Assembly: GCA_963205115.1 (NCBI GenBank)
Contig: CAUJHV010000012.1
Span: 62,001-126,000, forward strand
DNA: 64,000 nucleotides
From: Pseudomonadota bacterium
Lineage (GTDB): Bacteria > Pseudomonadota > Gammaproteobacteria > Burkholderiales > Burkholderiaceae_C
Direction: 5' to 3'
Below, in pieces: positions 44,866-53,283 of this stretch (its first letter is position 1; every line of letters starts with the position of its first letter). A program made the translations under genes and the position numbers. A model generated the notes under the pieces. That model was not told where the DNA came from. It did not search any database and saw only the letters and a list, made by a program, of their open reading frames with translations.

Positions 44866-44884
44866 GCTTGACTTCGGGTCCAGG

Positions 44885-44900
44885 GTCACTCTAGAGTGAC
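44885..44900. promoter_or_regulatory. Perfect 16-bp palindrome before the beta-helix gene
   Basis: GTCACTCTAGAGTGAC is a perfect palindrome ending 9 bases before the ATG at 44910, where a ribosome-binding site would be expected. It could be an operator or an mRNA hairpin controlling translation. No regulator gene is adjacent. Confidence 0.55.
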
Positions 44901-44909
44901 ACAATATCC

Positions 44910-46727
44910 ATGTCGAGTGACGCTTCAACCATGAACAACGAATCTGCGGGCGCTCGTGTGGACGCTGCGGGGAATCGAGCGAAGCGCCGCGCAGCGCGGC
45001 GGGCCGAGCGGCGAGCGGTCAGGCGGAACCGTGGGTCAGCGCGAGGCGCGGGCGTTCGATTGGCGACCACGGGTTCGTTGCTCGCGATGTCGCTGACGAT
45101 ATTGGGCGGGACACCGGCGCAGGCAGCCACGTTCGCAGTCACCAACCTGAACGACGCCGGAGTCGGCAGTCTGCGAGCCGCGATCGCCGCCGCGAACGCT
45201 GCTGCTGGGCCTGACGTCATCACCTTCGCCGCAGGCCTGACGGGCACGATCCCGCTCAGTACCGGCCAGCTGACGATTTCGGACTCCCTGCAGATTGTCG
45301 GGCCGGGGCGGGCTGCGCTGACCGTGAACGGCGGGGCTAGGGACCGCGTGTTCGACATCCCGCTCTCACCGGGCGACGTCCAGGTCGGCATCAGTGGCCT
45401 GACGATCACCAACGGGAAGGCGCAGACGGGCGGCGGGATCCGTGTGCAAGACGAGAGTCTCACGCTCGACGACGTCGCGCTGACTGGCAACACTGCCATC
45501 GGGAACGGTGGCGGGCTTCACGCCGACGGGTTCGCAATGACGCTCACCGTCCGCAACTCGACGATCTCGGGGAACACCGCTCGTGGAGGCGGTGGGGTCT
45601 ACGTCGAGGACACCAAGGGTGTCACCACGTTCGACCGGGTGGTGATCGACGGGAACACGGCATCGGAGAAGGGCGGCGGCATCTTCTTCTACGACCCGGA
45701 CAACGATGTCGTGATCAACAACTCGACGATCACCAACAACGCCGCCCTCAAGGGCGGCGGCATCTACCTGTACAGCCAGGACAACGGGTCCTTCACCATC
45801 TCAAACTCGACCATCTCCGGGAACCGTGCGACCACCGCGGGCGGCGGGGTGTACCTCTATGACATTGACCATCCGGTGTTTATTACCAACTCGACGATCT
45901 CGGGCAACACTGCGACCAATGGCGCTGGCATCAACATTGACCGCATCAGCGCACCAGCGGTCATCTCGAACTCGACGATCTCCGGCAACACCGCGACCGG
46001 CGTCGATGGCGACATTCGTGGCGGCATTCGTCGGGTCCGAAGCGGGGATCTGACGCTGCGCAACACCATCATCGCCAACAGCACGGGCAGCAACTGCAGC
46101 CCCGGGCTGGTGGATGGCGGCGGCAACCTGAGCGACGACCTGAGCTGCAACTTCACCGCTGCCAGCAGCCTGAACAACACCCTGGCCCAGCTGGGCCCGC
46201 TGGCCGACAACGGCGGCCCCACCCACACGATGAAGCCGCTGACCGGCAGCCCGGCCATTGACCAGGGCGTGAACACGCTGGCCGTTGATGCGAACGGCAC
46301 GGCGCTGGCCACCGACCAGCGCGGCAGCGGCTTTGCGCGCATCAGCCCGGCCGGCGGCACGGTGGACCGCGGCGCCTTTGAGGTGCAGGCGCTGCCGGGC
46401 CTGAGCGTGACGCCCACGAGCCTGAGCTTTGGCACCGTGCCCGTCCACACCCCCCGCGCGTCCATGGTGACTTTGACCAACAACAGCACCAGCCCCGTGA
46501 AGCTGCGCGGGGTGTGGGTGACCCCCGGTGCCGGCACCGGCTACTTTGCCTTTGCACCGCTGAGCCTGTGCCCATGGTCTTTGGCCCCCGGCAAGAGCTG
46601 CCGCATCTACGTCGGCCTGTTTGCCTACCTGCCCGGCGCCAAGACGGCCACCTTGAACATCCCCAACAGCGCCACCGGCAGCCCGCAAGGCGTGGCGCTC
46701 AGCGCTCAGATCGTGCCGCGGCGGTAA
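44910..46727 (+). CDS. Secreted parallel beta-helix protein, chimeric, with choice-of-anchor-type C terminus
   Basis: A 605-residue exported protein. A long, Arg-rich N region (residues ~18-50) is followed by a hydrophobic stretch and an AQA cleavage site near residue 72. Residues ~75-380 form a right-handed beta-helix with many copies of NSTISGNTA, separated by GGGI/GGGV turns. Residues ~385-475 resemble the choice-of-anchor Q region (NGGPTHTMKPLTGSPAIDQG), and the last ~110 residues resemble an ASH/Ig-like domain (LSVTPTSLSFGTVPV). Ser codons are mostly TCG/TCC up to about 46,050 and almost all AGC after it, so the gene appears to be a recombinant. The repeated Asn/Ser/Thr ladder makes it a candidate substrate for the preceding hydroxylase-sulfotransferase. 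The ATG at 44931 is an alternative start. Confidence 0.78.
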   Translation: MSSDASTMNNESAGARVDAAGNRAKRRAARRAERRAVRRNRGSARGAGVRLATTGSLLAMSLTILGGTPAQAATFAVTNLNDAGVGSLRAAIAAANAAAGPDVITFAAGLTGTIPLSTGQLTISDSLQIVGPGRAALTVNGGARDRVFDIPLSPGDVQVGISGLTITNGKAQTGGGIRVQDESLTLDDVALTGNTAIGNGGGLHADGFAMTLTVRNSTISGNTARGGGGVYVEDTKGVTTFDRVVIDGNTASEKGGGIFFYDPDNDVVINNSTITNNAALKGGGIYLYSQDNGSFTISNSTISGNRATTAGGGVYLYDIDHPVFITNSTISGNTATNGAGINIDRISAPAVISNSTISGNTATGVDGDIRGGIRRVRSGDLTLRNTIIANSTGSNCSPGLVDGGGNLSDDLSCNFTAASSLNNTLAQLGPLADNGGPTHTMKPLTGSPAIDQGVNTLAVDANGTALATDQRGSGFARISPAGGTVDRGAFEVQALPGLSVTPTSLSFGTVPVHTPRASMVTLTNNSTSPVKLRGVWVTPGAGTGYFAFAPLSLCPWSLAPGKSCRIYVGLFAYLPGAKTATLNIPNSATGSPQGVALSAQIVPRR

Positions 46728-46736
46728 CGCCCTGCC

Positions 46737-46769
46737 GGCTTGAGCGCGCTGCCAGTGCGCGCTCAAGCC
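46737..46769 (+). terminator. Strong hairpin after the beta-helix gene
   Basis: GGCTTGAGCGCG (46737-46748) pairs perfectly with CGCGCTCAAGCC (46758-46769) over 12 bp around a 9-base loop. There is no T tract. It begins 10 bases after the stop codon. Confidence 0.6.
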
Positions 46770-46869
46770 CATGTCAAGATCATCGGCACAGGCAGGCGCC
46801 TGCTCCGTGAGGTCAACCACGCGCTGGACTGCCCCATAAAAGATGCTGGTGCGCGCACCAGGGCGAGAC

Positions 46870-47226
46870 TCAACGGCGCGAGGCGCTGTGCTGTCGCATG
46901 GCCCGCGTGCCCCACAGGGCCAGGCCGGCGGCCGCCAGCAAGGCGGCGCTGCCCGGCTCGGGCACGGGCACGGCGGCGTCGGCGATGTTCACGGCGTCGA
47001 GGGCGGTGTCGAAGATTTTCACTTCGTCCATTCGGCCCAGCATCGGTTCGATGGCGTTGACGCGGGCAAAACCCAACTGCGCCAGGTCGGTGCTGGCTTC
47101 GTCGTTGTTCCCGAACCAGGCTGTCCGGGTGTCCACCAACTGGCCGTTGAGGTAGAAGCTGAACACGCCGTTCTGCGCGGTCAAGGCGAGGTGGTACCAC
47201 TGGTTGGCGACGAGCCCGAGATTCAG
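46870..47226 (-). pseudogene. LamG-like PEP-CTERM protein, 5' end missing
   Basis: The frame reads NLGLVANQWYHLALTAQNGV, FSFYLNGQLVDTRTAWFG and LGRMDEVKIFDTAL, the strands of a LamG/concanavalin-like domain. It ends with the exosortase sorting signal VPEPGSAALLAAAGLALWG and a basic tail. No start codon or signal peptide exists: the 5' end is cut at ~47225 exactly where the truncated SLC13 permease frame ends. The PEP-CTERM signal implies that the host genome has an exosortase. Confidence 0.75.
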
Positions 47227-47573
47227 TACAGGCTGGCCACGACCGCGGTGTTGTTGATAAAGGCCGAGTACAGGGCCGTTGTACCCAGCAGCCGCACCAG
47301 TGCGCCGCGGTAACTGCCGGCCACCAGGGCCTCGGCCATGCTCTCGAGCAGGCGGCTCTTGTCGAGCACCACGCTTAGCAGCAGCACCACCGCCACAGTG
47401 ATGACTCCGGGGTTGGTCATCTGCCGCAGTGCGTCTTGCATGGGGATCAGGCCCAGCAGGATGAAACCGAAGGCCACACCGGCAAATATGGCGGCTGGCG
47501 CATGCTTGCCGCGCACCAGCAACGCTACGAGCGCGACCAGTCCGATGGCCACCGCCACTTGTTGCCAGATCAT
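47223..47573 (-). pseudogene. SLC13/DASS-type sulfate permease, N-terminal fragment
   Basis: About 116 codons starting MIWQQVAVAIGLVALVALLV. It contains FAGVAFGFILLGLIPMQDAL, then ALYSAFINNTAVVASLY and a stop. INNTAVV is the first conserved Na+/anion-binding SNT-like motif of SLC13/DASS permeases, which normally continue for several hundred residues with TrkA-C domains. The gene ends at the junction with the PEP-CTERM fragment, so it is truncated. It follows cysNC by 20 bases and was probably the sulfate importer of the cysD-cysNC operon. Confidence 0.75.
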
Positions 47574-47593
47574 GATCGCGGGATGGTGGCCGT

Positions 47594-49498
47594 TCAACCG
47601 ATGAGGCCAAGTTCGCGCAGGCGCGCGATCACCTGGTCGGCTGCGGCTTCGGGGCTGGTGGTGGTGGTGCTGACGCGCAGCTCGGGCTGCTCGGGTGCTT
47701 CATAGGGCGAGTCGATGCCGGTGAAGTTCCTGAGCTCGCCGCGGCGGGCCTTCTTGTACAGGCCTTTGACATCGCGCTGCTCGGCCACTTCGAGCGGCGT
47801 GTCCACATACACCTCGATGAACTCATCATCGGCCATCAGGCTGCGGGCCATTTGGCGTTCGGCCCGGAACGGCGAGATGAAGGCGGTGATGACGATCAGG
47901 CCGGCATCGACCATCAGCTTGGCCACTTCGCCCACGCGGCGGATGTTCTCGACCCGGTCGGCTTCGGTAAAGCCCAGGTCGCGGTTCAGGCCGTGGCGCA
48001 CATTGTCGCCGTCCAGCAGGTAGGTGTGTCGGCCCATACCGTGAAGCTTTTTCTCGACCAAGTTGGCGATGGTGCTCTTGCCGGCGCCGGACAGGCCGGT
48101 CATCCACACCACCGCCGGGCGCTGGCCTTTCTGGACGGCGCGGGCGGCCTTGTCCACATCTACGGCCTGCAGGTGGATGTTGTGGGCGCGGCGCAGCGCA
48201 AAGCGCAGCATGCCTGCACCGACAGTGTCATTGCTGAGCCGATCGATCAGAATGAAGCCGCCGGTTTCCCGGTTGACCGTGTAAGGATCAAAGGCGATGG
48301 CGCTGTCCAGCGACAGGTTAACCTCGCCGATGTCGTTCATCTCCAGTTGCTTGGCCGCCAGGTGGGCCATGGTGTTGACGTTGACCCGGTACTTGGGCGC
48401 TGTGACGGTGGCGTTGACGGTGCGCGTGCCGATCTTGAGCAGGTAGCGCCGGCCGGGGTACATCGGCTCTTCGGACATCCACACCAGCGTGGCCTCGAAC
48501 TGGTCGGCCACTTCGGCGGGGTTGTCGGCGGTGCTGATGACGTCGCCGCGCGAGATGTCGATCTCGTCGGCCAGCGTGAGCGTGACCGACTGGCCGGCCA
48601 CGGCCTGGTCCAGATCACCATCGGCGGTAACGACGCGGGCCACCGTACTCTCCTTGCCGGAGGGCTGGACGCGGATGCGGTCACCCGGTTGGATGCTGCC
48701 GGAAGCAATGGTGCCGGCAAAGCCGCGAAAATCCAGGTCGGGCCGGTTGACCCACTGCACTGACAGGCGAAGCGGGTTTTGCTGGGCGCGGGTGGCGTCG
48801 ACTTCGACTGTTTCCAGAAAGCCCATCAGCGTTGGGCCGCGGTACCAGGGCGTGTGCGCGCTGGGCTGCAGCATGTTGTCGCCCTTGAGGGCCGACAGCG
48901 GAATGGCGGTGATTTCCTCCAGGCCGATTTGGTCGGCAAACCCGCGGTATTCCTCGCAGATGGTGTTGAAGACCGACTCGCTGAAGTCCTTCAGGTCCAT
49001 CTTGTTGATGGCCAGCACCACCTTGCGGATGCCTATCAGGCTGGCCAGAAAGCTGTGCCGCCGGGTCTGGGTGAGCACGCCGCGGCGGGCATCGACCAGG
49101 ATGATGGCGACATCGGCGGTGGATGCGCCGGTCACCATGTTGCGGGTGTACTGCTCATGGCCCGGGGTGTCGGCCACGATGAACTTGCGCCGCTCGGTGG
49201 AAAAGAAGCGGTAGGCCACATCGATGGTGATGCCTTGCTCGCGCTCGGCGGCCAGGCCGTCGACCAGCAGCGCAAAGTCGATGTCACCCCCCTGAGTGCC
49301 CCACTTGCGGCTGTCGGAGGCCATGGTGGCGAGCTGGTCCTCGTAGAGCATCTTGGCGTCGTAGAGCAGCCGCCCGATGAGCGTGCTCTTGCCGTCATCG
49401 ACCGACCCGCAGGTGATGAGGCGCAGCAGACTCTTGTGCTCATGCTGCTGGAGGTAGGCCTCGATGTCGGAGGCAATGAGATCGGACTGATGTGACAT
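47594..49498 (-). CDS. cysNC: Sulfate adenylyltransferase subunit 1 / adenylylsulfate kinase fusion
   Basis: A bifunctional protein of about 634 residues. The N-terminal ~435 residues are CysN, a GTPase: [17 protein letters not shown] (G1), [15 protein letters not shown] (G3) and [10 protein letters not shown] (G4), with EF-Tu-like beta-barrels after it. The C-terminal ~200 residues are CysC, APS kinase: [38 protein letters not shown] and [13 protein letters not shown]. With CysD it converts sulfate plus ATP to APS and then to PAPS, the donor for sulfotransferases. ATG 49498 ([10 protein letters not shown]) fits the family start. It is downstream of cysD with a 125-base gap. Confidence 0.95.
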   Translation of the reverse strand: MSHQSDLIASDIEAYLQQHEHKSLLRLITCGSVDDGKSTLIGRLLYDAKMLYEDQLATMASDSRKWGTQGGDIDFALLVDGLAAEREQGITIDVAYRFFSTERRKFIVADTPGHEQYTRNMVTGASTADVAIILVDARRGVLTQTRRHSFLASLIGIRKVVLAINKMDLKDFSESVFNTICEEYRGFADQIGLEEITAIPLSALKGDNMLQPSAHTPWYRGPTLMGFLETVEVDATRAQQNPLRLSVQWVNRPDLDFRGFAGTIASGSIQPGDRIRVQPSGKESTVARVVTADGDLDQAVAGQSVTLTLADEIDISRGDVISTADNPAEVADQFEATLVWMSEEPMYPGRRYLLKIGTRTVNATVTAPKYRVNVNTMAHLAAKQLEMNDIGEVNLSLDSAIAFDPYTVNRETGGFILIDRLSNDTVGAGMLRFALRRAHNIHLQAVDVDKAARAVQKGQRPAVVWMTGLSGAGKSTIANLVEKKLHGMGRHTYLLDGDNVRHGLNRDLGFTEADRVENIRRVGEVAKLMVDAGLIVITAFISPFRAERQMARSLMADDEFIEVYVDTPLEVAEQRDVKGLYKKARRGELRNFTGIDSPYEAPEQPELRVSTTTTSPEAAADQVIARLRELGLIG

Positions 49499-49624
49499 GA
49501 ATTCCTCAGTGCTAAGGCGCAGAGCGCCGAGCCGAGTCAACCTGGCCGTCTGCACGGATCCGGCTATGCCGGCCCTTCGCAGAAGCCCCCTCAGGGGGTA
49601 GCGAACGGTAAGGCGCGTAGGGGC

Positions 49625-50524
49625 CTAGAAGTACCCCTCTTGTTTCTTCTTCTCCATGGAGGCGGATTGATCGTGGTCGATCATCCGGCCCTGCCGTTCG
49701 CTCGTGGTGGCAAGCAGCATTTCCTGGATCACGCTGGTGAGGGTTTCGGCCTCGCTTTCGATCGCGCCCGACAGCGGGTAACAGCCCAGGGTGCGAAAGC
49801 GAACCTTGCGCATGACCGGCACTTCGTCGGGCTCGAGCCGGAAGCGCTCGTCATCGACCATCAGCAGCGTGCCGTTGCGCTCGACCGTGGGCCGCTCCTT
49901 GGCAAAGTACAGCGGCACGATAGGGATGTTCTCGAGGTGGATGTACTGCCAGATGTCCAGCTCGGTCCAGTTGGAGATCGGGAAGACCCGGAAGGACTCG
50001 CCGGGGCACTTGCGGGCGTTGTACAGGCTCCACAGCTCGGGCCGCTGGCGCTTGGGGTCCCAGCGGTGCTGGGCCGAGCGGAAGCTGAAGACGCGCTCCT
50101 TGGCGCGGCTTTTTTCTTCGTCTCGGCGGGCCCCGCCAAAGGCCGCATCAAAGCCGTAGTGGTCCAGCGCCTGTTTCAGGCCCTGGGTCTTCCACAGGTC
50201 GGTGTGAATCTGGCTGCCATGGTCGAAGGGGTTGATGCCCTTGGCCACGGCCTCGGGGTTCTGCCAGACCAGCAGTTCCATGCCCATGGCCTCGGCCATG
50301 CGCTCACGCAAGGCGTACATCTCTCGAAACTTCCAGGTGGTGTCCACATGCAGCAGCGGGAACGGCGGCGGCGCGGGGTAGAACGCTTTCCTGGCCAGGT
50401 GCAGCATGGTGGCCGAGTCTTTGCCGATGGAGTACATCATCACCGGCTTTTCACACTCGGCCACGACCTCGCGCAGGATGTGGATGCTCTCGGCCTCCAG
50501 TCGTTGAAGATGGGTCAGGTTCAT
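49625..50524 (-). CDS. cysD: Sulfate adenylyltransferase subunit 2
   Basis: A PP-loop ATP pyrophosphatase of 299 residues. [20 protein letters not shown] is the PP-loop (in the SxGKDS form usual for CysD). [20 protein letters not shown] is the second substrate-binding region, and [16 protein letters not shown] and [17 protein letters not shown] are conserved C-terminal blocks. It makes APS with CysN. ATG 50524 is chosen because homology starts at [20 protein letters not shown]. No cysH, cysI or cysG gene is nearby, so the context favours PAPS production rather than a complete reductive pathway. Confidence 0.95.
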   Translation of the reverse strand: MNLTHLQRLEAESIHILREVVAECEKPVMMYSIGKDSATMLHLARKAFYPAPPPFPLLHVDTTWKFREMYALRERMAEAMGMELLVWQNPEAVAKGINPFDHGSQIHTDLWKTQGLKQALDHYGFDAAFGGARRDEEKSRAKERVFSFRSAQHRWDPKRQRPELWSLYNARKCPGESFRVFPISNWTELDIWQYIHLENIPIVPLYFAKERPTVERNGTLLMVDDERFRLEPDEVPVMRKVRFRTLGCYPLSGAIESEAETLTSVIQEMLLATTSERQGRMIDHDQSASMEKKKQEGYF

Positions 50525-50943
50525 CTTGGGCTGTCCTGCGGGGTGAACGGGTCGGGTGACGGATATGCGGGAGGATGAGGTGGCATCTAGCGTGGCGGCG
50601 GGCTGGCCAGGCCTCAACTCAGCGCGCAGGGGCGCGGCGCTGTGGGTCTGCGGCGGAATGGCCGAGGCGCGCGCGCGAGGGGTTGCCGGTGATGTTGCTG
50701 GTGTCGCTGTTATTGGTGTGGCCACTGCTGATGAGCGCATGGCAGGGCCGACCGGGCAGGCCAGCCACTGCCAGGTCGAGCCTTTGGTGCGCCCGCTGGT
50801 ATCGGCGGAGGATAGGCTTTTCAAACGCCCTTTTTCCTTCCCTATGGCACCCCGAACCCGACAGAGCACGGCGCTTGGTGCGCTTCAATCCGTCTTCGGC
50901 GGCGGCTTCGGTCTGTTGGGCATTGGCGCCGCCGCCGAAAATC
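50525..50943. other. Non-coding stretch upstream of cysD
   Basis: About 420 bases between cysD and the IS91 remnant. Short ORFs here have no family character. It should hold the cysD promoter on the minus strand, but I could not fix -35/-10 boxes, and no APS reductase or CysB-binding motif was recognised. Confidence 0.4.
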
Positions 50944-51536
50944 GTCCTTTCCGTCGGCGCCGCAGCGTACCGCGGCGTGCAGGCTGAAGCCGTGGCTGTC
51001 GGCACACAGCGTCTGCTTGAAGTCCGCATCCCTGGGCATCACGCCCTGAACCGTCAGCACCTTCTGCCCAGCGCGCGGGCCAAAGGCAATGCGGTAAGTG
51101 CACGCTGCGGCATGCAGCGGCGTGAGCGTGCGGGCCTCGTCCGAATCGCCGTCGTTGTCGTCCATGTAGGTCGACCCCTCCTCTTCGACCAGCACCCCCC
51201 GACGGGTGAGCAGCTTCATCGTGCGGGTGATGATCTTGTGCAACACCGACTGCAGCGCTTCGTCGGTTGGCGCCGGAACTTCGACGAACTCCGGCACACC
51301 GTCGGCACCGCGCCGGTACACCCCGTCCAGCACCAGGCAGTGCAGGTGAATGTTGAGATTGGCGGCGGACCCAAAGCGTTGGATCCGGCTTCGTCGGCCT
51401 TGAGACCGGCCTGGCCGAGCAGCTGCCGCGTGATCACGCGGTGCACCACCTGCAGCACGGGCGTCACCAGCTTGGGATGTGCGGCCAGCAGCAGGCGCAG
51501 CGGGATCGGCAGCGACAGCACCCACTGGCGCACCCC
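50944..51536 (-). pseudogene. IS91-family transposase remnant, central part, frameshifted
   Basis: Two frames together give QWVLSLPIPLRLLLAAHPKL...VTPVLQVVHRVITRQL, then IQRFGSAANLNIHLHCLVL, the HUH-like His pair, VPAPTDEALQSVLHKIITR and KVLTVQGVMPRDADF. The frame changes just before the IQRFGS motif, near 51,400. The N-terminal zinc domain and the C-terminal tyrosine region are missing. It is in opposite orientation to the left remnant at 37.3 kb, and the left copy breaks off at the same motif. Confidence 0.8.
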
Positions 51537-51713
51537 GCGCGCTGCGCCTCAATCGCTCAGAATGCCGCCTGCCTGTGAGTGCCTACCTCTGCGGGGCCTC
51601 GTTCGGGTGATCGGTTTGCGATTGCTTCGGGATGCCAGCAAGCTGCCTGTCGCCACTGTCGGCTGCTGGCCGTAATCCGACACCGATCGATATGGTCAAT
51701 CGCAGCGGGCGAG

Positions 51714-52949
51714 TCAGGGCTTCAGCAGCGAGGTCAGATCGAAGCTCGCATCGGCCACCTGCTCAGGGGTCGGTGTGAGGCCGGCATCGAGCAGCTTGCG
51801 CGACAGCAAGTGGTCCTTGGCGTTGGCCACCGCGTCGACAGCTACGAGCTTGCCGTCGCGGTAGTGCCAGACCGAGAACGGCCCCTCGGCCATCGAGCCG
51901 CGAACGGCCCAGGCATCGGCGCCCATCGACAGCCCCGCCATCTGCAGCTTCTTGTCGTACTGATCGCTCCAGAACCAGGGCGTGCCGGCGAAGGGCCGCT
52001 TCTGGCCCAGCAGCGCGGCCGCTGCGCTCTTGCCTTGCTCGGTGGCGTTGTTGACGGACTCCAGGCGCAGCAGCGTGCCGTCGGGCAGGCGGCGTGCGGT
52101 GCAGTCGCCGGCGGCGACGATGGCCGGATCGGACGTGCGTGCGCAGGCGTCGACGACGATACCGCGGTCGCATTCGAGGCCGGCGGCCTGGGCCAGCTGA
52201 TCGTTGGCGGTGACGCCGATGCCGACGACCACGAGGCCGGCGGAGAAGCGCCGCCCATCGGCCGCGCGCACGGCAACGGCGCGGCCATCGGCTCCGGTCT
52301 CGATGGCCTCGATGCCGATACCGAGTTCGAGCTGCACGCCGTGGCTGCGGTGCAGGTTGGCGTACCAGTTGCTGAGCATCGGCGCAAGCACGCGCCCGAG
52401 CAGGCGCGGCGCGGCTTCGAGCACGGTGACGGTGGCGCCCTTCTTGCGCGCGGTCGCGGCGACTTCCAGGCCGATGAAACCGCCGCCGATCACGACCACC
52501 GGCTGGGCACCGGCGATGCAGGCCTGCAGCTCGGCGCTGATCGTGCTGGCGTCGTCGCGCGAGCGCAGCGGCAGCACATTGGGGGCCGTCGCGCCGGGGA
52601 GCGTCAGGGCTCGCGGCGTACTGCCCGTGGCCAGCACGAGGCCGTCGTAGGGCAGGGTGCTGCCATCGCTCAGGCGCAGCACCTTGGCCGCGCGATCGAT
52701 CGCGGCGACCCGCACGCCGGTGCGCAGTGCGATCTGTTTGCGCGCCAGCATGTCCGGCGCCCGCATCACCAGCTGATCGGCGTCGATCTCGCCGGCCAGC
52801 CAGGCCTTGCTCAGCGGCGGGCGGTGGTAGGGGCCGTGCGGCTCGTCGCCGAGCAGGGTGATCGCGCCTTCGTAGCCGCCGCTGCGCAACGCCTCGGCGG
52901 CCTGCACACCGGCCTGGCCCGCTCCGATGACGACGGTGCCTTCGGCCAT
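51714..52949 (-). CDS. FAD-dependent ferredoxin reductase (P450 redox chain)
   Basis: A 411-residue NAD(P)H:ferredoxin oxidoreductase of the putidaredoxin/rhodocoxin reductase type. FAD binding: TVVIGAGQAGVQAAEALRS; NAD binding: VVVIGGGFIGLEVAATARK; second FAD site: PAIVAAGDCTARRLPDG; the C-terminal domain contains PWFWSDQYDKKLQMAG. It passes electrons from NADH to the adjacent [2Fe-2S] ferredoxin. It is the last gene of the P450-ferredoxin-reductase operon, 3 bases after the ferredoxin. Confidence 0.94.
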   Translation of the reverse strand: MAEGTVVIGAGQAGVQAAEALRSGGYEGAITLLGDEPHGPYHRPPLSKAWLAGEIDADQLVMRAPDMLARKQIALRTGVRVAAIDRAAKVLRLSDGSTLPYDGLVLATGSTPRALTLPGATAPNVLPLRSRDDASTISAELQACIAGAQPVVVIGGGFIGLEVAATARKKGATVTVLEAAPRLLGRVLAPMLSNWYANLHRSHGVQLELGIGIEAIETGADGRAVAVRAADGRRFSAGLVVVGIGVTANDQLAQAAGLECDRGIVVDACARTSDPAIVAAGDCTARRLPDGTLLRLESVNNATEQGKSAAAALLGQKRPFAGTPWFWSDQYDKKLQMAGLSMGADAWAVRGSMAEGPFSVWHYRDGKLVAVDAVANAKDHLLSRKLLDAGLTPTPEQVADASFDLTSLLKP

Positions 52950-52952
52950 TCG

Positions 52953-53276
52953 CTATTCCTGCGTTTCTGGCAGGGCCACACGCAGCCCGGCGAGCGACGG
53001 CATGGCCTTGATCTGGCACGACAGCCGGCTGTTCGGCCGCCGCTCGGCGGCCACGTTTTCCAGCATCGCCAGTTCGGCGTCGCTCGGCACCGGCAACTCG
53101 GCCAGCCGGGCCTCGTCGACATAGCAGTGGCAGGTCGCGCAGGCGCAGGAGCCGCCGCACTCGGCGACGATGCCGTCGACGCCGCCGCTGGTGGCGCCCT
53201 GCATCAGGCTCCAGCCGTCCTTGATGTCGACGGTGACTTCCTGGCCCGAGGGTTCGATGAAGGTGATCTGAGTCAT
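52953..53276 (-). CDS. [2Fe-2S] ferredoxin (putidaredoxin type)
   Basis: A 107-residue adrenodoxin/putidaredoxin-type ferredoxin. The cluster motif is ECGGSCACATCHCYVDE (C-x5-C-x2-C), with the fourth Cys in RLSCQIKAM. It begins MTQITFIEPSGQEVTVDI. It is the electron carrier between the reductase and the P450; the P450 stop lies 7 bases upstream. Confidence 0.95.
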   Translation of the reverse strand: MTQITFIEPSGQEVTVDIKDGWSLMQGATSGGVDGIVAECGGSCACATCHCYVDEARLAELPVPSDAELAMLENVAAERRPNSRLSCQIKAMPSLAGLRVALPETQE

Positions 53277-53283
53277 GGGTCTC

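Noticed and set aside
47223..47610. LamG protein extended N-terminally to 47,610
   Set aside because: Upstream of ~47,225 the frame is a shadow of the SLC13 permease, with no signal peptide or domain.
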